A DNA stretch of 64,000 bases. Origin: Apophysomyces variabilis. Lineage: Eukaryota > Mucoromycota > Mucoromycetes > Mucorales > Mucoraceae. The position numbers and the translations under genes were made by a program. Position 1 is the stretch's first letter, and each line of letters starts with the position of its first letter. Positions 12,577 to 24,800 of the stretch are shown piece after piece. The stretch covers positions 186,001 to 250,000 of the forward strand of contig MZZL01000398.1 of assembly GCA_002749535.1 (NCBI GenBank). Reading direction: 5' to 3'. The notes beneath the pieces are model-generated. The model was not told where the DNA came from, searched no databases, and worked only from the letters and a program-made list of their open reading frames with translations.

Positions 12577-13250
12577 TTCCGTTCTGATGGCTTTCATTTC
12601 CTACAATGAATCATTTTTCATCCATCATTGATTATATTTACCTTGTAATCTAACACTGATTTAAAACATCGATATCATCGACATTCTCGTCCTGCTGGGT
12701 AGAGTGTTTTCTGCTGGGTATTACTGATACTAGCAATCGGCTATATCTCCAAAAACAAAGTCACATCTTGTAAACGCGGTTTTGGTTATTGTGTTGTCGG
12801 GAGTTTGTATTACACATACATAAACTCCAACAATGCCATTGACAGCTCCTTGCCGAGCGTGTACAAGATGGACATAGAGTTCAACTGACGTCTATAAATA
12901 AACGGGCACCACTTTTCATTAACAGTGGTTAGATATTAGCGTATAAAACCTATCTATTTGAGTCATTTATCGTTTCTTGTCTTTTAAACCGCAGCCTTTC
13001 AGAGAGTGTTACTGGAGCTTTAAATGATTTTTAGTTTTTCTTATTCTTGACGGCTAATGCAAGCATAGTCTTAGTTCGCCTAACTCTTTTTCAACATCAT
13101 GCAGAAGGAAGTTACTGCAATTCCCTCTTTGTTAGGGCATCGCCAAGCACCAGTATGTGCTGCAAACTTTTTGTGCTTTCTGTTAATTTGTACGCATCCC
13201 TTCGTCCGCCAACCCGGTAAACAACGATAGTTAGTATACACACGGCAATG
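12577..13250 (-). other. protein-like pieces in shifting frames
   Basis: Several minus-strand runs look coding but do not join. At about 12735-12890 a 50-codon run reads VELYVHLVHARQGAVNG and onwards. At about 12945-13020 there is a run KSFKAPVTLSERLRFKRQ, and at about 13080-13205 two overlapping open frames. Acceptor-like and donor-like sites exist between some of them, but every junction I tried left a stop or a frame clash. I do not recognise a family. This could be a heavily spliced lineage-specific gene or a decayed element. Confidence 0.2.
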
Positions 13251-15414
13251 CTGATATTTTATTCTGTTATTTTTCCTTTTTTATCTTGTTACACGATTGC
13301 TTTTGCCTAAGCCCGGTCTACCTTATTCGAATAACACGTTGGCAATTTTCTATTGACTACATCAATTGCAAAGACTCAAATCGGGATAAATAAGGTTATT
13401 ATATTTGTTTTTGTTATGCTTCTTTTCTTTCTGTTTATCTACTTGCTTTTATGTACTCTGATTACATTGCACCCTCTATTAATTTCTCAAGCACGTAGTA
13501 ACAAGCTCAATCTGTTGATTTACTCTCTTTCTACTATTCAAATATTACAAGAACTCTCTAACTATTAAAAACTCCAAGTACTCAAACTTTATCTTCGTTA
13601 TCTTGTGTTCTATTATTGCTGAATAACACAATAGACAATGATTGGAACGATAGATAGATAAGTTGAATTTCTTATAATAAGAGCGAACATCAATTTAAAT
13701 TCACTATAATAAATACGGGTTTTTGTACTGTATGTAATGACAGAGGAATGTTGTATAGATTAAAGTTGCGAATCCCTTACTTTAGAAAAAACTCAAGGTA
13801 AGGAAAAGGAAAGAAACGATCGTAGAATAGAAGAGAAAAAATAAGGATGGGTTTGAATGAATGATCAAATAAGATATGATAAAGTGAGCATCCAGGGGCA
13901 GACTATAGTCAGACAGTAAGCCTAGAAATATTTATCAATGAACTAAAAAAATTTAAGGTAAAATGCTCTTGTAGATTTTCTAGGGTGTTCTTGAGATTTC
14001 TTGCAATAGATCGAATAAGAAAAAAATGATTGTATTTGGATCTAGAAGAGAAATGTATTGAATAAAAAAATAAGTTTTCACTCAGTCTTTAATAGTCGTT
14101 AAATAAGGTTTTTTGCTGGATCTATAAATTTAGTAACCTCTCAGTAGATTTGGCGAAGTCAAATGGCAGAAAATAAACAACAATAAGATAAAAAAAAAAT
14201 AGAGCTAAGTAATTTCGGATTATTGATAGTTTCTTGTTGACTAACAGAGGTGCAGGGTAGTTTCAGTAAATTGTAAAGGCCGCTTCTTTTATAGAAACCT
14301 AAATGGAGGCTAATGACTGAATTGGTTAAGCTCTAATAAAGCTTTCAACTTGAGGATGTAAAGGATTATCTGAGCTATCTCAGTTGAAACGCATAGAAAT
14401 AAATAATAGGAAAGGTAGGGAGACATAAATGTCTGCATGCAAGGATGTTGAGAGATCCGAATGTTGAGAGATTCGTATAGAATACTGCGATCCTTGGAAG
14501 ATTTTATTTCTAAACAAAAAGAGTACTCTTTTTTAGTTTATAAAATTTTTTAAGTACGTTCCATTTGTGAGAAAAAAAGCTTTTATTGAGTGCTAACTTT
14601 TATGGTTTTTGAGATGCTGAAAAGTTGAAGTCATGTAAAGCTCATTGCACAATTGTTGAACTGGTAATAGAAACAATTGCTTGAAAGCCTCATTGTTCAT
14701 TAAGAATTAAGCTATACAACTTCGCTATATACGTTGCTTAACAAAGTAATAGGAACTTTCTAGTAATAATAATTTGCCTTCATTGATGACTATCTGTATG
14801 TTAGTAAGCAACGTTATATTACAAGATAGTACCTAACCTTTGTACTCCTTATGTACACTACATTTCAAAGTAATTGTTGTGCACTTAGAAACTTCCACTG
14901 TAAATACCTGTAACTTACAGGCAATTGTCGAAATCTTAAGGAGCTAAGCTGGTTTTCCTATAAAATGATTGGGATTTTTTCCCTTTCTGTCGGATTCTTG
15001 GATTCTTTTCCCCTGGTTGTCTTGCTTCCGTCCAAACGATGATAATACCCGGAATGCTCAAACCAGCCTTGTCAAAAGCAAAGAATAAAAGATAACTCTT
15101 AGATTACTGATTGATTTCTTCGTTTTTCTTTTATTGAATGTTATTCTAATGATATTTATATTTTACAGAACAGAATATGCTAGAAGAAATATAATCTATG
15201 TATAATACTTTTACTAGAAAGTACTAGGAATGTATATTTTGATTTGTGTATATAATACTTCCAGAATGTTCAAGTAGTATCCGTAATGATCTTTCAGATC
15301 ACGTGTTCGGAACAACGGTTTTCCGGCGACCAGGATTGGTCGGCTTGAATTTTCTCTTTGATGGTGACGTGTCACTATGTGGAGCAGTCTCGTCCACGAC
15401 ATTTCAGCACAATT
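13251..15414. other. AT-rich stretch without genes
   Basis: About 2.1 kb of strongly AT-rich sequence with many short A and T runs and no plausible coding frame. A 16-base unit (ATGTTGAGAGATCCGA) is repeated once in tandem with two changes at 14445-14476. Nothing else structured was seen before the tRNA gene. Confidence 0.5.
14445..14476. repeat. two-copy 16-base tandem repeat
   Basis: ATGTTGAGAGATCCGA is followed directly by ATGTTGAGAGATTCGT, two differences in 16. There are only two copies, so the significance is small. Confidence 0.6.
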
Positions 15415-15485
15415 GCGTGAATAGTTCAATGGTAGAATTTCAGCCTTCCAAGCTGAAGGTCGGGGTTCGATTCCCCGTTCACGCA
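15415..15485 (+). tRNA. tRNA-Gly (anticodon UCC)
   Basis: This is a 71-base cloverleaf without intron. The acceptor arm GCGTGAA pairs with TTCACGC, with discriminator A. The D region is TAGTTCAATGGTAGAA. The anticodon stem TCAGC/GCTGA encloses the loop CTTCCAA, so the anticodon is TCC and reads GGA. The T arm GGGG-TTCGATT-CCCC supplies the B box, and TAGTTCAATGG matches the A box. The CCA end is not encoded, as expected in a nucleus. Confidence 0.93.
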
Positions 15486-15489
15486 TTAC

Positions 15490-15493
15490 TTTT
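15490..15493 (+). terminator. Pol III terminator after tRNA-Gly
   Basis: A TTTT run starts five bases after the discriminator base, the normal minimal stop signal for RNA polymerase III. Confidence 0.6.
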
Positions 15494-16436
15494 AAAAATT
15501 TACCTATTTTTGTCGTATCCGTAATTATGTTGTGCGCACTATTTGGGTTGCTGATCCGATGGTTTCCAGGAGAGCAGAAGATAGCAAAATGAAAAAGAGC
15601 ATCAATGGTTTGTAATGTTTTATTGCGCCAAAAAACCCTATGGATCTATATTGTTTTATATCTAATGATAACAATGCCTCAATGACCTAGAAAACGTAAA
15701 AACAACCAGATAAAAGATCTTGCAATCATCCTTTGAGGATCGTCTTTCCCATGTCTGTTGTTGCTTCTTACTGAAAATCGATGAGAGATAGCCTTGCTGT
15801 TGCGGTTTTTGTACCAAAATCAATTTGCGTGGCCGTAACTACGTGTCTTTACTTGTTTTTCCATTAATATTATCAATCCAAGACGGCAGGTAGGAAAGAA
15901 CAACATAAAGAAAGCACTCTGTCTATATCTTCTTCATCCTTTCAGACGAATCTTTCATTAGGTCTGAACATAGCAAAATTAAAATACACAGTTGGCAAGA
16001 GGGCCATATCACAGATTTTGTTTCCTTGGTCTCATTCACTGGACATTAAGGTCCGCGCCTGTTTCTACGTACTTTGCACTAACGGACAGCTATCTATACC
16101 TTGGCTGGATAATTCACCTTACTTGTCCAAAATTAAAGAGCCTCTTGCTACATCGGTATTAAGCTTACATCAGCTTCTATTTAGCTTAAATGTGGACTAG
16201 TTTCTGGAGATTATATCGCTCATGAGGATAAGAGCTATTTGGGGTTACATGTGCGCTGTTTAAAAAGTACCATTGCCGTTCCCCAGCCAACCGAACCCAC
16301 CAACGGTCTGTCTCGGTGTCCGATTGGTCGAACACAATCAGACTCGCGTCCCTGAACTCTTCCCCCAATCTCAGCCTTCTTTCTTCTCTTTCTTCTCTGT
16401 TTCAAATACCCCACACTACAAGATAAAGTCCCAGTG
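15494..16436. other. 5' flank of the receptor-like gene
   Basis: No gene seen. Two 60-codon open frames (16018-16200 plus, 16186-16368 minus) have no support. A pyrimidine-rich tract (CTTCTTTCTTCTCTTTCTTC) lies about 60 bases before the ATG of the next gene. Confidence 0.5.
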
Positions 16437-17662
16437 ATGGATCGGGATATGGATCGGATCAGTCTCGAGCACCGTCGTTACTCACACAGTACCTCCACAA
16501 GCGCCACAAATGGATATTCCCTGACCAAACCACATCATCGAGCTAGATCTCACTCCATTTCAGCCTGTTCTCCTATCCAGATCCTGGCATCAATCAATAC
16601 AAAATCAAGAGAAATAGGCGATATCGATACCGCCGGATTTTTACGATATGTAGATGATCACGTCCATGATACATGGGATACAGCAAGAAAGGCTGCAGCC
16701 GTTCTGGGTGCACAACGCCTACTACATCTACACGAGTTACCTATAGAATGGCAAGAGAATGAATACGTTCTATCAGGGTAACAAAAACAGTTTTCCAGTT
16801 TTTGGCATCTATTGCAAATGGTACAATGTCTGATCCATGTGCGGAAACGCCGTATTACTGCAGGTACCGATTTTACCAGAATAGCCGTGATTGCCTCAAA
16901 TCGATCTTTATGCTTCACAATGAAACCATTAATATCTGGAGTCATTTACTGGGATTTATCTTCTTTGCATGTTTAAGCATCTATGGTTTTCACGTAGGTG
17001 AACTGCTTTAGGTTAGATTGCCTTATTAAGCCTTTTTCTGTTTATAGCGTCATTTTCCCGAAGCAACACTTAAAGATCGCACAATATTCATGACTTTCTG
17101 CGGTGCAGCATTGAAATGCCTATTTTGTTCGTCGATTTACCATACCTTTATCTGTCATGCCCGCACCAACGTAAAATCTTTCACAGCTACTCTCGACTAC
17201 ATTGGTATTTCTTTCTTGATCACAGCCTCAGTGCTAGTAACGGAATACTATGGCTTTTATTGTAGTCCGATCAAGTCGCACTACATGATATTCACTTCGA
17301 TAGTTGGCAGTGTCGGTATCGTCATGCCATTCTTTAAATCATGGGATACCAAACCATGGCGACCTATCCGTATCACCATTTTCCTCTCCATGGCTATCTC
17401 CAGCGCTGTACCCGTTTGTCATCTGATCTGGCGCAATGGGTTATTCTTCACACTCTCTTTTCTGCATTTGGCAGCCATTAGTGTAATTATGTACATCCTT
17501 GGCGTCATTGTCTATGTGAATCGCTACCCCGAAAAAGTATACCCTGGCCGGTTTGATTTTGCAGGCTTGACGAGCCATGCCATCTGGCATGTGTTTGTTT
17601 GTTTCGGAATTTATGTAGGTGTTTATGTTTGTTTCCAACCATACCTAATTTCCCATTCATAG
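16437..17662 (+). CDS. adiponectin receptor / PAQR (IZH-type) protein
   Basis: This is a seven-helix membrane protein of the PAQR (AdipoR, yeast IZH) family, zinc-dependent enzymes or receptors linked to ceramide, sterol and zinc balance. Three exons (16437-16777, 16864-16993, 17048-17662) give 361 residues, with introns of 86 and 54 bases. About 100 residues of hydrophilic cytosolic N-terminus come first. The family signatures then follow: LPIEWQENEYVLSGYR, LHNETINIWSHLLG before the first helix, SSIYHTFICH with the first zinc histidine, DYIGISFLITAS, and near the C-terminus SHAIWHVFVCFG with the remaining zinc histidines. The start is the first ATG of the frame. The exact ligand or substrate cannot be told from sequence. 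Confidence 0.92.
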
Positions 17663-17849
17663 TTTCACTACCTAGCTACACTTCACTTTTATAGCCACCG
17701 GTATTCCTACGGTTGCCAGCTCGAACAAACTTTCATTTAACGCAAGACGTTTGCAGTTTGTTATTATTTAAGCCTTGCATATATAATTCTGTTTACATCA
17801 GTATATCTAGAAGCTCATTATTGGTTATATGTCAATCTATTACTGTTAT

Positions 17850-18656
17850 TTAATGCTTCGATGTCTCGAGAAACGCCACAACAGCTTTCAAACCGGCTGC
17901 AAGTAAAGCAAATAGGATCTCTGATGCATATTCATGAATCCCGTAGTGTTCGTCTGCGGCGAGTAACCATTTGAGGCTGCCAAACATAGCTTCCTGGGCT
18001 TTGTGGCGGATTTGGTGCCGCTCATCCATCCATGCAATAATCTTGATGCTGTATTCAACGATGCACCAAATCAAGTCTTTAAGTAATAACGTCGTGAAAT
18101 AAGTTCATCTGCCTGCAATCTATTATGTCCTTCTTTTTCCTTACCTGGCAGAGGCGACCGTTTGATGTGAACAGCAAACATGATTAGAGCATTCGTCGCA
18201 TACTGAGTCCACTGCTTAAACTCATTCATCTCGGTTCCGTAGGTAATCTCCATTTTCATAACCCCAAACCGTTCCTGAACGCTATTTTCACATGAATTAA
18301 TCTTGAAAAAGTCGCAAAAAGAAAGAAAGGAGATCTGACCTGTTTAACTTTAACTGGAGAGCCGTTCGGATCCTCAAATCGTCCTTATCTAACAACGCTT
18401 TGATATCAATACGATTGGTGTATAAAGCGATCATACTTGGAATGGCCATTAGCATCATATCAACACTGTTTAAGTAAATATTTAAAGCGATCTTTTCGTC
18501 GCCATGGTCAAACTCGTCCGCCGCAATCAAGAGAAGTTTGACAGCTTGCGAAAGGGTTTGTCGATCTAACGTTGGTGCTGCACTCCCAAATATATTTTGC
18601 CGTAGGTTTTTACTAAGGAATGACCCATCCGTAATTGACGATACAAAAAACCTCAT
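17850..18656 (-). CDS. small helical protein with MIT-like N-terminus
   Basis: Three exons (18340-18656, 18145-18281, 17850-18076) give 226 residues. Residues about 30-75 form an MIT-like helical pair: SQAVKLLLIAADEFDHG, then ALNIYLNSVDMMLMAI. The rest is helical with Trp and Ala-rich segments and no domain I recognise. MIT domains usually dock ESCRT-III tails, so an endosomal or trafficking role is possible but is inference. An in-frame upstream ATG at 18743 would add 29 lysine-rich residues encoded by A-rich DNA. I prefer 18656, which follows a pyrimidine-rich leader. The gene is convergent with the receptor-like gene, their stops being about 190 bases apart. Confidence 0.65.
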
Positions 18657-18810
18657 GATTAAAAGGAAGAAAGGAGATAAACTCCTTTGCTTTCTGACTT
18701 CTTTTTTCTTTTTGATAAAGTCCAACTTTCTTTTTTTATACATGCAAAAAATATCGCTTATTATCCTTGAAATGGTAGATTGTTTTGTATCTTATGCAAA
18801 GAATAATACA

Positions 18811-21800
18811 CTAGGCACCAAGGGCTTTCGAAAGCCGCTGTGCCTGAGAAGTCATACCAGCTTCAGTTGCCTCGGAAATAACAGACATGACACCCTTCTT
18901 GGAAGTTTCGCTCAGAGTGCCTTGGCACACGGCGGTTTCAAGTGATTCCATCATGACCTCCATTACGCTTGAATCGTTTGTAGTACGAATACCGGAGACC
19001 AATTCAGCTACTAAAGGATCCAAACGTGTTTGCAATGGAATCAAGATATTGAGGGCAGAGGATGCCCGAGACCGCACCACGGCACTTGATGCGTCGGACA
19101 ATGATTTGATAAATGTACGCTGCAGCTGTGGCAGGAATGGTTTGAGATGCATCGGAACTTTTGAAAGTAGAAGACTAGAAGGAATATCAAAGTTATGAGC
19201 TATGCTGCTACACAAAAACGTATTTAACGTACCTTAATGTCTGCAAAATAGCTGTTTTCACTTCAGGAGGATAACGATCGCCAATAATACGAATCAGTGG
19301 ACCGGTAATCTGGGTGACAAATGGCTTTAGCGCGTCCGATGATGTGCGGTCGATCAATTCGCCAACACCCAATGCAGCTTGCTCTCGGGACTCGGCACTT
19401 CCGTACATAAGCCCCTGTAAGAAAATGGGCAAGATAGCGCCAATACCCTTAGGTAGACAAAAGCCGGCCACATCGCAACCAGCAACGCCCACCTTCTGGA
19501 CTGAGCGGCGTACTGGAACCACAAGCTCCTCATATTCTTCTTTGGGGACAGACTTCGTCACAGCATTCAGTGCCTTCCATGCTGCAGGCACCACCTCAGC
19601 TACAGGATCGCTCAACAGCAGAATCAAGGTATGAAGCCAATCAGGTACGTATGCGGATGCATCCAGTTGGCTCTCCGAGAAGAAAGTCGCAGCAATTTCA
19701 CATGCACATGCACGGGTTTTACCATCAGTATCTCGAGCATACTCTAGTAGTGTTGTCATCAATGTCTCCAAACTATCCTCGTCTTCGATGGACAGAATTA
19801 GGGCTTGTATAGTGCTTGACAGTTGTTCAAGAGTTTCCTCATCTGTGACAATAACACAAGATTCCACAAGAGCTGAAATAATAGTCGTCAATCTTCGGTT
19901 TAATGCAGGACCTGCTACAGAGACCAACGAAGCCAACGTGCGAGCATTAAATGCACTAATAGGCACGGTGACCAGGGTAGGAATAAGCACAGGGAAGACC
20001 ACATTAGCACGCACGGTCATGATCTCATTCAGAGCCGAAAGAGCGTATGCAGATGATTCGCTCTTAGACTCTAACTGGTTCAGTAAAGATGGAAGGATAT
20101 CATCGATGGCTCGGGCACCGACATTCTGGTGCAATGTATCGAATGCTAATTATGGATAGTTAGATAAAGCTATATTTAAACAAGTGCATGCTTTACTTAC
20201 CTTGTGCTGCTGCCTCGCGAACCTCTGTAGAAGGATCGCACAAAGCCTTTCGGACAACAGGAATAATCTGTCCGGCAAAATCGGTAACCTGAACCTTGCC
20301 AGCGGTAGCCATAATCTCACTGAAGGCCACCATGACACCTTGTCTTGTATCTTCATCGGTTGAAGCCATACCTTCTTCAAGAATAACCAATATATCTGGA
20401 AGAATACGCTCACCCAATTTGCGGACAAGATCGCTCAAAGTGCGAGCAGCCACTGCACGTTGCTCATAGTGCTCACTTGAGAGGTTCCTAATAATCATTT
20501 GCATCATGATAGATAGGATCTCTTTCAGGGTGCGTGGAGTGTTGGCCACGAGCGCCTTCCAAACTTGAAGCGCCGATTGGCGCACATTACCAGAAGCTAT
20601 TCAAGTAGATCAGTACATCCCTATTTCAGCCATAAGCATGTAGAACTCACAGTCTTGTCGAACAATGTAAATAGCTGCAAGAATGCGATCTCTTCTCTCC
20701 TTTCCAAGAACATCCAGAAGTTGTTTCTTCTTCGAGTCGCCGCTACCGTATTCTTCATCTTCGTCAGCATCTTCATCCCTAATTTCTTCCACGTTTCCGA
20801 GAGCTTGCATGGTCTTGTTGGGGTTAGCAATACCCGTGATACGGAACAACAAGTCTCCCACAAGTTGGACAGAGCTCTGACGAATACGCCAGTTAGCATC
20901 GAAGAGACCTTTCTCCAATTCAGGCAAAAGAAGATCCACAGCTTTGGTAGCGTAATTGGTGACGATCATACGACCAGCACGCAACGATGCTTCACGCACA
21001 AATTCGGACTCGTCAGCAAGACCCATAAGGATAGGAGGAATGATACGACCAAGATAAGGTTGGAATCTAGGACCAAATGTTGCTGGCAAGTAGATAAGCA
21101 AGGAGATAAAACCTTCACGAACATAAGCACGTGGGCTGTCTGCATTGGCAATGATTTCTGGTAGAAGACCATCAAGGCGTTCCAGGCCGAGACCAGCAAG
21201 AACTTCAGAGAGACCTTGGGCAGCACCTTGTCTATCTACGCCACCACTATCCGTCTTGAGTCTATCAAGTAATTCTATGACCAATCCAGGGAAGTTTTCT
21301 TCACCCAGTTTTTCAACAAGTCCACCGAGCGCCTTGGCAGCAGTGCCACGAGCTTCAGGAACAGGATCAATCAGTACTTCCTTAACGCCCGGAAGAAGGA
21401 CAGACAAGTAAGGCACCAGATCTTTCTCGTCTGTAAGGGAAGCCATGTTTCCGACAATTTGGGCAGCCTTGGTTTTCACTTCAGTGCCACGTTCACGTAA
21501 TCCTCTCTCAAGAATAGGCATCACCAGAGCAAGGGACGGTGGATCAATGTAATGGACAAAGGATGCACGTAGTAAAGCGCTCAAGGCATTTACAGTCTTG
21601 TGGTTAGGGTCACTAAGAGCTTCCAGCAGGACGGGAACCATCTCTTGAATTTCTGGGTTACTGATAACTTCACCAAACGATTGAAGCGAGCGGTTGGCTG
21701 CTGCTTGAACTTGAACGTGTGTATCTGCCAAAACCTCTGTAATGCGGGGAATGATATTTGGTAGAGATACCGACAACTGTTTAGGTGCACAATAAGCCAT

Positions 21801-24800
21801 CGCACCCAAGAGTTCAACCGATGCTTTCTTCGTACGCCATTGGCGTTCTTCAAGACCGGCAAGAATAGAGGGCAGGATCAATTTCACACAATGACCGCTT
21901 ATCTTGCTCATGATAACGCGGGAAGCATCTGATGTTGCCTCTCGTACGTCCATGTTTGAATCACTGAAACACACCAATAAAAGCGGAATGATTTGGATGA
22001 TATAGGGTTCAAACAGACGGCCTAATGTAGCTGAAAGCGTTTCGAAAGCGAAAAGGGAACCTTGTCGGAACTGGTACGATTTCTTGTTATCTACAGACTC
22101 CTTTAAGGTAGTCATGATATTACACTCCTTTAGAGCAGTGATACCACGTCCCTTGACAACACCAGCCAGACCATATGCGGCACCGCGCCGATGAGCATAC
22201 TTTTCGCCATGGAACAGTTTCTTTAGCAAAGACTCACAAATAGCAGGAACCTCTTCTTTGATCATCTTAATCAAAGGAGGCAAGCATTCTGCTACTGCGC
22301 TTTGGACTACTTCCGACGGCGTATCGAGAGTCTCAATCAGCTTTTCAACTGCCATCCGAACCTTGGGGTCATTTTCCTCCAAATAACCAGCAGCGCCGCC
22401 ATACAGAATCACAACCGACTGACGGATATAATCATGTGTCTCGTTGTCAGGCGCTTTTGTGTTAAGATATGACTCGAAGATAGACAACATCTCTTGAACA
22501 CCATTCTTCCCAAGAGCACTGACTGCTGCTAATCCTGCTTCTAGCATCTGCTTGCGGACAACTTCGTTTCTGTCGCCAAGCGCTTCATCTGTGATCAAGA
22601 ACTTGCAAAGGCTAGCAGCGTTCTGCAAGTGCAAGTAAGGTGCTGAGGCCTTCAATGCAAGAGCAAGACCACTGCGTGCTTCCCAGGGATCTTTACGATT
22701 GAGTGTCTCAGGAATGATCATACCGTACTTATCGTACTCTGGATCAAGAGAAGCAGCCTAAACCTTGGTTAAAACAGCGATACTAGGGTCATGAACCTTA
22801 CCTTCTCTTTATACAGACTATATATAGCTTCAAGAGTGTCATTTGCGGTTTCAGGATACATATCAATGGCATCTGCGATGGATGTACTTGCAGCTGTCCT
22901 GACGTGATTCGAATCGGAAACTAATATCTTGTTCAATATATGTGCTCTTTGTATAGCTCCTCTTTAATACCTGCATAAGCCAACAATCGATCCTTATATG
23001 CTTCCTCCACGTCCATGGCGTTATCTTGCCATAGGTTATTGGCTAGCTCAGCATTTGCTTCGTTTTCATCATGACAAGCAAGCCACAACTCGGGTGAGTA
23101 ATCGATATCTGTTAAATCGAGAATCTAGAGCATGATCGCTTAACAAGTCAGGCTAGCATATGTCAACTTTTGTTACCTCAATGCCTTGCAAAACCGCATG
23201 GCGCACCAGAAATTCATCAGACAAAAGGCCTTGCAGCAACGTGCTAATTTCTTCAGGCAGACATGTATCCACCATACTTTCACACAGATTCACCAACGAC
23301 GTCTTTGCGTTCTTGCTGCATTGAGGGTACTCCTTGATACTGTGTAGCAGGCTTTCTATCATCTCCTTTCTGGGCATCACTGTAGAATCTCCACGACTGC
23401 AATGATATCCAATGATATCAATTGCCATGGTCACTTGCTCAAGTGCACTCTCATTGCCTGCGTCAGATTTGTTATAGCCCACTCCTCCTTGCTGAATAAC
23501 CTGGTAAAGGATAGGAAAACAGTATGCAAATGTAGCAGGTTCCAAAGATTGCGATTCTGTAATAAATCGAAGTCTGTAAAGAACGCGCGAAACTAAATCA
23601 TCCAAGGGCTCGTCCAGCCAGCGACCCGGAATAGGCTGGACCTTGTTTGCGCGCAGCGTGGCCAAACCAATGGCTTCCCGGATAGGACGGATGCTTTCAG
23701 AAATACAGAAACCAAGTTCTAGATAGGTGTTTGCTAAGTCTTCGCCAGTCAGCAATCCCACATTGCTATTAGCAGCATCCAGTAAAATTCTGACGAGAGT
23801 CACCAGGTAATCATCGAGAGCTTGCGTGTTACCGGCTACCAATGCGCGGACGACTTGAAGACCGAGGGTAACCTTATCATGGACATCTTGTACGTTCTTT
23901 CTGATCTCACTTTCCTTCTTTAGCTGGGCATCCACAGCTGCCTGCTCTTCTTTTGTCAATTTTTTAACCTCAGTGATTCCCTTCTTTTTAGCAAGCTCAG
24001 CACGAAGTTCTTCTTCCCATTTCTGATCCTCCTGACCCTTTCTGTTACGATTCTCTACGATCTTCTTGCTTTTCTTCAAGACTAAAGTGAATCAATTTAG
24101 TGTCACTTGCCCTTAGAACAAAAGCAAAAATACCATCGACGTAAGTTTCGCCCTCTGGCGTCTTCCAAATATTATATTCTAGATCGCCAATATCTTTCAT
24201 AAGGTATGGTTGCAGATTGGTTTTCACAGTCTTCATAAAGTCGTCAATTGTCTCAGGAGAGATGAAGACGACAGTAGAAACAGCAGATACAGACGCTTGA
24301 AAGAACATTTCGGACTTATGAAAAGCATTACTTACTTTCGTCTGCTTGAGATCAGAAGCCTACCTCTAGTCTAGCGTGCAAAGCGTTATTTAAAAGTTCA
24401 AGGATTCTCTGCCTGTGCTTCTTCAGTAATTTTCCTGGATCGATGTTGGCGCGTTGGATAAGCGTAATCCAATTGTATCTATCCGTAGGAGAAGCTAAAA
24501 AACGAACAATTTAGTATATGACGCATTCACGCTTTAGCCTTACCGATATACTTGTGATGCGCAATAATCAGGAGTTCTACCAGCTCTCTTTCCTTTATAT
24601 CCGCGTCAAGATCGGGGCCAAACGATGTAATTGTGTTAAGGACACTCGACAAACGATAAATGGCAACGTCTTCGTTGAAGTTTTCCGTGTTTCTTGCCGT
24701 CACCGCGGTCGAGTCTTTTGATTTGCGCTCGATCTGTGGTTCAGACAAATCAGATAAATGGTCGTCGATTGAAGCCTTCTTAGCATTTTTGGGTCACTTA

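Noticed and set aside
14445..14476. CRISPR-like repeat array
   Set aside because: Only two adjacent 16-base units without spacers, in a eukaryotic genome.
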